From the IMG/VR virus record IMGVR_UViG_3300025133_000554, positions 1-25,275 of that record: a stretch of DNA of 25,275 nt. One strand, written 5' to 3'. How positions within the stretch are numbered: the first letter of the stretch is position 1; each line of letters starts with the position of its first letter. Below are positions 20,798 through 25,275 of this stretch, piece after piece. A program made the translations under genes and the position numbers. Origin of the DNA: a virus. Below the pieces are notes generated by a model. The model was given only the letters and a program-made list of their open reading frames with translations. It made no database searches and had not been told where the DNA came from.

Positions 20798-21280
20798 CTA
20801 AAATCCTGCTTGTTTAATCATTCTATCCACTAATTTATCTAAATCTTTTTCAGCTTGTAAATAGATTTGTGTTTCCATTTTTGTCGCTGTAGCCTTGAAC
20901 ACATCAGGTCTAGGCTTTTGTATTGCGTTACCTTTAATCTGCATAGCAGCTAAATTGTAACTATCTTTTCCTTTTACTTTTATAGGTGAGGTTCTACGTT
21001 TAATAGGACCAACGTATAATCCTGGCTCTCTTGATTTACGAGCTGTGATTATACCTATTGTTTTCCAAGTAGGTTTTCTACCACTTCGTCTTTTGTAATC
21101 ACTATTACTATTAAACTCAGCCTTATAAGCATTTTGAATACCTCTAGCTAACATATTTGCAGCAGGTCTAAGGGCTTTATTGATAAGAGTGCGAGATTCT
21201 TTAGCTGTTTTACCTAGTCTTTTCAAACTACGTTGAACATCTTGAACACCTCTTACTACTATCTTTTGCTGCTTAGCCAT
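20798..21280 (-). CDS. HK97 gp10-like neck / head-tail joining protein
   Basis: A 160-residue basic protein. KIVVRGVQDVQRSLKRLGKT (6-25) and LINKALRPAANMLARGIQ (32-49) match the HK97 gp10-like family of phage neck proteins: a helix with GxxELxxxLxxL and a second helix with ALRxAAxxL. The remainder is Lys/Arg-rich (SGRKPTWKTIGIITARKSRE; VGPIKRRTSPIKVKGKDS) and ends in a helix LDKLVDRMIKQAGF. It joins tail to head in known phages. It starts 4 bases after the stop of the head-tail adaptor gene and ends 1 base before the terminator gene. Confidence 0.82.
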   Translation of the reverse strand: MAKQQKIVVRGVQDVQRSLKRLGKTAKESRTLINKALRPAANMLARGIQNAYKAEFNSNSDYKRRSGRKPTWKTIGIITARKSREPGLYVGPIKRRTSPIKVKGKDSYNLAAMQIKGNAIQKPRPDVFKATATKMETQIYLQAEKDLDKLVDRMIKQAGF

Positions 21281-21284
21281 AACT

Positions 21285-21659
21285 CTATACTGGTGAAGCT
21301 GTTGGTAAATCTTGCTTTACGAAAACCTCAATAAATTCTTTTCTAGGGTCTATAACGAAACCTAGTATTTCATAAGTGTCACTTGTTTCTACCTCTTCAA
21401 TGATCCAATTAGCTTTAATGCCTTTTGTTTCACTTGAATATCTTATAGTGTAAACAAACCTACCATAAGATTGTAATTCTTTTCCTTCAAACTTTTCTTC
21501 GATGTCCCTAAGAGTCTTTACATTCTTATTAGCCCAAACTGTTGTTTGAACGGAATAAGTGTCTGAAATCCCTCCAAAAGCATCTTGAGTCGAAGATACC
21601 GACTTTAACCTAATACGTTGGTTAAAATCTCCTGCCTTTATTTTAGCAATAAAAGCCAT
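21285..21659 (-). CDS. head-tail adaptor (SPP1 gp16-like)
   Basis: A 124-residue beta-rich protein. KAGDFNQRIRLKSVSSTQDA (8-27), then FGGISDTYSVQTTVWAN (28-44), matches the phage head-tail joining family: R-I-x-L near the start, D-x-F-G-G, and W-A-N/K strands. VKTLRDIEEKFEGKELQSYG and RFVYTIRYSS fit the family's D-E-...RFx(V/I)RY segment, and it ends with EILGFVIDPRKEFIEVFVK. It would form the ring closing the head below the connector. The gene lies 3 bases after the connector gene and 4 before the gp10-like gene. Confidence 0.83.
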   Translation of the reverse strand: MAFIAKIKAGDFNQRIRLKSVSSTQDAFGGISDTYSVQTTVWANKNVKTLRDIEEKFEGKELQSYGRFVYTIRYSSETKGIKANWIIEEVETSDTYEILGFVIDPRKEFIEVFVKQDLPTASPV

Positions 21660-21662
21660 CCG

Positions 21663-22259
21663 TTAATGATAGCATTTATAAGGTTGAAGTAAAATCTCAG
21701 AAGCCATTGGAAAACTACGCTTTCTATCTTCTCTGAAATAATACATATCACTCACAATTAATTTAATCGCTTGTTTTATTGCTTCAGGTACATCACTCGC
21801 TGCATCACCAAAACCTGTTTTAAACTCAAACCAAAAAGTATTGGCTGCGTTAGATTTTAATGTAGGAGTAGAAAAATCACTACTCAAATAAACTATAGAA
21901 GGATTCGAGTGAGCATCAATATAAGCATCATCAGAACCCTGAGTAGAACCTGCCGAATCAATCCATTTAACAGGGTTGTTTGGTCCACTTGTTTTTAAAG
22001 TACAATCAGGGAATATTAGTGAAGCTTGTGATACTACTGAATTAAAGTATAACTTATATTCGTGAGTAATAAAGTGCCTTACGCAATAGTGTTCAGCCAT
22101 CTCTGTAGCTGCATCTATATATACCCCTAACAAATCATTTTCATCATCCGTATCAATGCGTAAATGCTCTTTAATATCAGGAACAGAAACAACCTTAGTA
22201 GTAGGATTATCTAAAACTACTAAATCGCCTTGTATGTTATAGTTAGGGTCGAGATACAT
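21663..22259 (-). CDS. head-tail connector (HK97 gp6-like)
   Basis: A 198-residue protein with the head-tail connector pattern: VSVPDIKEHLRIDTDDENDL (24-43), then LLGVYIDAATEMAEHYC (about 42-58, an alpha-helix with (A/V)xxxAExxxxR) and FITHEYKLYF. Near the C-terminus, VPEAIKQAIKLIVSDMYYFR (158-177) then EDR is the 'Q-A-I..L..(D/H)-Y-x-x-R' helix of gp6-like connectors. It forms the ring under the portal. It is the first gene after the terminator that follows the capsid gene, so it needs read-through or an unseen promoter. Confidence 0.83.
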   Translation of the reverse strand: MYLDPNYNIQGDLVVLDNPTTKVVSVPDIKEHLRIDTDDENDLLGVYIDAATEMAEHYCVRHFITHEYKLYFNSVVSQASLIFPDCTLKTSGPNNPVKWIDSAGSTQGSDDAYIDAHSNPSIVYLSSDFSTPTLKSNAANTFWFEFKTGFGDAASDVPEAIKQAIKLIVSDMYYFREDRKRSFPMASEILLQPYKCYH

Positions 22260-22302
22260 AATTAATATTGAGATGTTTTTTTTTTAAAAATGAGAGTTAA
22301 AT

Positions 22303-22337
22303 AAAAAAAAGGGGGAAACTCCGAAGAGTCCCCTTTT
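22303..22337 (-). terminator. internal terminator after the capsid gene
   Basis: On the minus strand, GGGGACTC, a perfect C(TTCG)G tetraloop, and GAGTTTCCCC (2-base bulge) are followed by a further C and eight T (22303-22310). It lies 18 bases after the capsid stop, inside the late operon. No TAnnTTTG promoter is visible downstream, so it should give partial termination, lowering connector and tail mRNA relative to capsid. Confidence 0.8.
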
Positions 22338-22354
22338 ATTATCTAATTAACTTA

Positions 22355-23602
22355 CTATGCAGTTAATGAAGTTGCTTTAACAAAAGCTGCTCCATTAGCA
22401 ACACCAAAGTCCATATAGTTATTTAAAACTAAACGATTTTGGCCGCTAGCTGCTTGTGTATAAGGGTCTACCAAAATATCAACCCCGCCAAACATTCCAA
22501 CATATAAACGAGAGAAGTCACCGTAAACAAAGTCACCACTTGCACCTGCTGATTTAGAACAACCATTAGTGAAGTAAATTGGGTAACCATTTACAAGCAT
22601 ACCATCTAAACCTGCCGATACTGCTGCAACTTGAACACCACGCTTGATTTGAGAAATCAACTCAGGAGAACAAACGTAAGCTAAGTTCCCACTTAAACCT
22701 CCTGCTCCACCTAATTCTTTTTCAGCCTCTACTAAATCTTTCATAACAGAAACACCATCAGAGAAAGAAGCCTCAGTAATAGTCCCACAACCTGAAGTTG
22801 CAGAAATAGATGTAGGCGCACCTGTAATAGTAGTAGCGTTAAAGATTGCTTGGTCGATAGATTGACCTACAGCACGACCTAAATCAGCCATAATTGCACC
22901 TTCAGCTCCACCGTTTTGTAGCAATAATTGCTTAGAAATATCTACATAAGCAGAAATACGAGTTGGAGTTAATTCAACTTTTCCAAAGTTCGCACCACCA
23001 TCGGCAGCTGCATCTGTTTCACCTTCCCAAGCTACTGTTGAAGTACCTGTTACTGGAATAGTAGTGTTAGCAGATAAACTCGATAAAATGTTAGCACCTA
23101 CTTTGTCAAATACAGATGCTTCACGCATTGCTTCAGCATATCCTAATACGTTAGTAGGAGCGATTGCAGATGTAGTTTGAGTTACTGCTGCTCTTTGTTC
23201 CATCATAAAAGCAGGAATACCTAAACCTGCAACAGTAATTCCCGCTGCTCTTGCTTCGTTTACTGCTTGTTCGTGCATCTCTTTTTCAACACCATTAAGG
23301 TTGTTGTTTAGTAAGCCATTGATTGCTTTAAAAACAGAATAGTTACGAACCTCTTTAGATTCAGAAACATTTTGAACAGGAGCAGAACCTACGTTAGAGG
23401 CAATCTCAGCGTTCAATTTTTCTTGTCGCTCAACAGTTTCGATGTTTTTAGCTAATTTGTCAATAGCTGTCATTTTCTCGTCATAAGAAACTTGTTCAGT
23501 TTCGTTGAAATCACGAGATTCAGTTTTGCAAGTTTCAAGCATACCGTTTGCATCGGTAATTAAATCTGCTCGTTCTTGACGTAATTCTACAGAGTTTTTC
23601 AT
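22355..23602 (-). CDS. HK97-family major capsid protein
   Basis: A 415-residue protein. Residues 1-75 form the helical delta domain (ELRQERADLITDANGMLETC; DKLAKNIETVERQEKLNAEI), which is removed by the prohead protease in related phages. The rest is the HK97 fold: ETDAAADGGANFGKVELTPT with RISAYVDISKQLLLQN (P-domain spine region), AIFNATT, LAYVCSPELISQIKRG and the C-terminal FGGVDILVDPY and RLVLNNYMDFGVANGAAFVK. It makes the head shell. The start overlaps the protease stop by 4 bases (ATGA), so the two are coupled. A terminator follows the stop and should favour its abundance over later genes. Confidence 0.92.
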   Translation of the reverse strand: MKNSVELRQERADLITDANGMLETCKTESRDFNETEQVSYDEKMTAIDKLAKNIETVERQEKLNAEIASNVGSAPVQNVSESKEVRNYSVFKAINGLLNNNLNGVEKEMHEQAVNEARAAGITVAGLGIPAFMMEQRAAVTQTTSAIAPTNVLGYAEAMREASVFDKVGANILSSLSANTTIPVTGTSTVAWEGETDAAADGGANFGKVELTPTRISAYVDISKQLLLQNGGAEGAIMADLGRAVGQSIDQAIFNATTITGAPTSISATSGCGTITEASFSDGVSVMKDLVEAEKELGGAGGLSGNLAYVCSPELISQIKRGVQVAAVSAGLDGMLVNGYPIYFTNGCSKSAGASGDFVYGDFSRLYVGMFGGVDILVDPYTQAASGQNRLVLNNYMDFGVANGAAFVKATSLTA

Positions 23603-24249
23603 ATCCGTCTTTTTAATTTTAATTCGTTAGTTAATAAATTAATTTGTGAACCAACTTGTTCAGAGATTGCCTCCTGGTTATCTTGTTGCTCTCCTGTCGG
23701 TTCACTCACAACTTCTTCGCAAGTTTCTTTAGAAGAAATAGATTCTTCAAATTCTTGCTTAGAACGAAGTGCAACATCTGTGTTAGCGTAAGCTCCTACG
23801 CCAACTATAGAAACATCTACCAAACGACCAATTTTATTAATCGTTCTTCGAGTTGTATCGCCATCTTGCGACCAATCATCCTCTTCTACAGTAAAAGCAA
23901 AAGAAGATTCGTAGAGTAAACCTCTACGCATTAATTCAGCGACATCTTTTCCTGTCGTTGTATTTGGTAAAACAGCATCATACATTAATCCTCTTTCATC
24001 AACCGAAAGTTTTAAAGTACCACCTAGGTTTCTGTCAAGTATTAAATTAGGATCGTGATTAAAAGTTAAAATAACATTATCCTCTAATCGACCATCAAAT
24101 GCTCTAGTAGAAATGGTTTCTCTAAAACCTAAATCTCTACTGTCCGTATCGAATAACGCTGCGTAACCACGAACTCTAGTTTCGTCAGAGCCTTCCTCTA
24201 AACGAACCTCGTAATTACCGTTGTATATTCTTATTTCTTTATTTTTCAT
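23599..24249 (-). CDS. HK97-family prohead protease
   Basis: A 216-residue serine protease of the HK97 gp4 family. VRGYAALFDTDSRDLGFRET (26-45), then FDGRLEDNVILTFNHDPNLI (51-70) with the catalytic H65, then RGLLYESSFAFTV (109-121) with the catalytic serine (S115/S116) in the family's S-F-A-F motif, and VSIVGVGAYANTDVALR. The C-terminal 45 residues are Glu/Gln-rich and may be self-cleaved. It trims the capsid delta domain during maturation. Its stop overlaps the capsid start. Confidence 0.9.
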   Translation of the reverse strand: MKNKEIRIYNGNYEVRLEEGSDETRVRGYAALFDTDSRDLGFRETISTRAFDGRLEDNVILTFNHDPNLILDRNLGGTLKLSVDERGLMYDAVLPNTTTGKDVAELMRRGLLYESSFAFTVEEDDWSQDGDTTRRTINKIGRLVDVSIVGVGAYANTDVALRSKQEFEESISSKETCEEVVSEPTGEQQDNQEAISEQVGSQINLLTNELKLKRRI

Positions 24250-24260
24250 AATTTACGATT

Positions 24261-24539
24261 TTAGTAAATTGCTACTATATCTGAAGCTGTAGTGCCTGTA
24301 GAATGTACTTTATTTACAAAAATACCCTTTAAAAAAGTACCCGATGGAACGTTTTTCAAAACAACAATAGTTCCACCTGTTAAAGTCACCTTAATATGAC
24401 CCTTTGTACCTATAAACAGTTCGGCATCTTTTTCGGGTAAATCATTTCTATCGCTAGGAGTGATTGATTCACCAAACTCACCTTTGTTTTTATTCCAAGG
24501 GTCTTTTCTGTCTTGCCTTTGCTTTGAACTTAATGCCAT
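24261..24539 (-). CDS. head-spike base-like protein
   Basis: A 92-residue protein resembling the spike-base family first known from the Rhodobacter gene transfer agent (RCAP_Rcc01079). ESITPSDRNDLP (about 24-35) and the segment AELFIGTKGHIKVTLTGGTI (39-58), VVLKNVPSGTFLKGIFV and TGTTASDIVAIY at the very end match the family's TPSD-x-x-DLP, LYVG-x-x-GD-x-x-V and TGTTATDI-x-ALY blocks. In that system it sits at the head vertices and carries spikes. It lies between portal and protease, in the head gene cluster. Its N-terminal 23 residues are Lys-rich. The family call is from remembered motifs. Confidence 0.65.
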   Translation of the reverse strand: MALSSKQRQDRKDPWNKNKGEFGESITPSDRNDLPEKDAELFIGTKGHIKVTLTGGTIVVLKNVPSGTFLKGIFVNKVHSTGTTASDIVAIY

Positions 24540-24549
24540 TTATTTTGTT

Positions 24550-25275
24550 TTATTCTACGTTTGTTCTACTTGTATCTTCGCCTAACTTATCTAAAGGCAT
24601 CATATTGCTTTGCATATAAACCTTTTCACTTTCTCCACCCATAGGGTTTAAATCTTCAAAAGACCTAACCTCGTCAGGAGATAAAACACCGATATTTATA
24701 AGTGTTCTATAATAATCTGCTCTACTCTTAGAGTCACCTCTAAGTATAGCGTTTAGATTAAATTTGAAATATTGTTCACCTCTTTTATTAGAAGGAATTA
24801 ATTTATTGTTTAATTCGCTTTCAATACGTTTAACCCAAGGTGTAATAGTATGCACCACGAAATCTATTTGCTGTGCCTCTATATTACTGTAAGTTGCGTT
24901 AGAAAGGTCATTTACTAAGTGATTAGGTACTCTGAAAATACGACAAATATCACTTATTTGATACTCTCTCGACTCAATAAATTGAGCCTGATTGTTAGGT
25001 ACTGTCCGAGCCATCCATTCCATACCCTCTTCAAGAATAGCAGTTTTACCTGCGTTAGATACTCCTGAGTAGTTTGAACTCCAAGACTCTCTAAGTCGTT
25101 TAGCAGTTTCAGGTTTAAGTGTGCCAGGGTGTTTAAGAATACCACCTAATTGTGAGCCATTTCTAAACCAATTTCCTGCGTGTTTTTCTAAAGCTATAGA
25201 AATCCCTAATGTTTCAGCAGCAACTTCTATAGGGGATTTACCTACAACACCATTAAAAGATAACCCTTTAATGTG
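24550..25275 (-). CDS. HK97-family portal protein, 5' end outside the window
   Basis: The last 241 residues of a portal protein; the frame is open from base 25275. The ATG at 25021-25023 is internal, since the frame runs on upstream through GKSPIEVAAETLGISIALEK and then HAGNWFRNGSQLGGILKHPG, which is typical of HK97 portals. Downstream segments ESREYQISDICRIFRVPNHL, YSNIEAQQIDFVVHTITPWV, RGDSKSRADYYRTLINIGVL and SPDEVR match the core and clip/stem region of the family. It is the dodecameric channel for DNA packaging; the terminase should lie to the right of the window. The C-terminal end is short and hydrophilic. Confidence 0.9.
   Translation of the reverse strand, partial: HIKGLSFNGVVGKSPIEVAAETLGISIALEKHAGNWFRNGSQLGGILKHPGTLKPETAKRLRESWSSNYSGVSNAGKTAILEEGMEWMARTVPNNQAQFIESREYQISDICRIFRVPNHLVNDLSNATYSNIEAQQIDFVVHTITPWVKRIESELNNKLIPSNKRGEQYFKFNLNAILRGDSKSRADYYRTLINIGVLSPDEVRSFEDLNPMGGESEKVYMQSNMMPLDKLGEDTSRTNVE

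Noticed and set aside
23656-23919. Plus-strand 87-residue ORF antisense to the prohead protease
   Set aside because: The opposite strand is a clear protease with catalytic residues; the ORF is a shadow.
24954-25145. Small minus-strand ORF overlapping the portal
   Set aside because: It is out of frame with the portal, whose conserved frame is open through this stretch.
1-25275. CRISPR array, tRNA genes, insertion sequences, integrase or attachment site
   Set aside because: No regular spaced repeats, no tRNA-like cloverleaf, no transposase or recombinase motifs were seen while reading the window.

Overview
The window is part of the genome of a tailed phage (or, less likely, a prophage) of a low-GC Bacteroidota host, most likely a flavobacterium. 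The virion type follows from a gene set with an HK97-type capsid, prohead protease and portal, a GpG/GpGT-type tail chaperone, a TP901-type tape measure and tail-tube proteins, so a long non-contractile-tailed siphovirus. The host group follows from four promoters of the Bacteroidota form TTTG-N19/20-TAnnTTTG, A-rich start contexts with almost no Shine-Dalgarno sequences, and several families common in Bacteroidota phages (DUF3127, DUF5675). No integrase, lysogeny repressor, tRNA gene, CRISPR array or insertion sequence was seen.

There are three transcription regions. (1) Positions 1-1559, minus strand: a leftward operon of small accessory genes that includes a Gp88-like protein and runs off the left edge. 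It has its own promoter at 1589-1620. (2) Positions 1872-9075, plus strand: the early replication and recombination operon. It holds two conserved small phage proteins, a RecE-like exonuclease, a stand-alone DnaA domain IV protein, an SSB-like protein with an SSB-type acidic tip, a replisome-organiser/helicase-loader-like protein, a RecA-fold helicase, a small PD-(D/E)XK protein and a MazG-like protein. A PAPS-reductase-family gene sits inside this operon behind its own terminator-promoter pair. (3) Positions 25275 down to 9557, minus strand: the late operon, read leftwards as portal, head-spike base, prohead protease, capsid, connectors, tail terminator, two tail-tube paralogues, frameshifted chaperone pair, tape measure, large tail-tip/fibre protein, lysis cassette, HNH nuclease and T7 endonuclease I-like resolvase. 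The early and late operons converge near 9060-9560, where a small zinc-ribbon-like gene has its own promoter.

The early genes would start replication through the DnaA-like, loader-like and helicase proteins, protect single strands and recombine genomes. The late genes build the head and tail, resolve branched DNA before packaging, and lyse the cell. The most unusual points are: a tail-tube paralogue built from a 135-residue core with three large insertions that resemble carbohydrate-binding modules; a further such module inserted in the tail-tip protein; an exact lambda-type GGGAAAG slippery site directly before the stop of the chaperone gene; a DnaA domain IV-only protein; and the PAPS-reductase-like cargo gene whose promoter is interleaved with the preceding terminator. 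Seven short features not obvious from a simple ORF scan (small genes at 150-326, 3092-3250, 8669-8839, 9557-9697 and 11292-11471, the partial gene at 1-145 and the 5' extension of the portal) were translated by hand.
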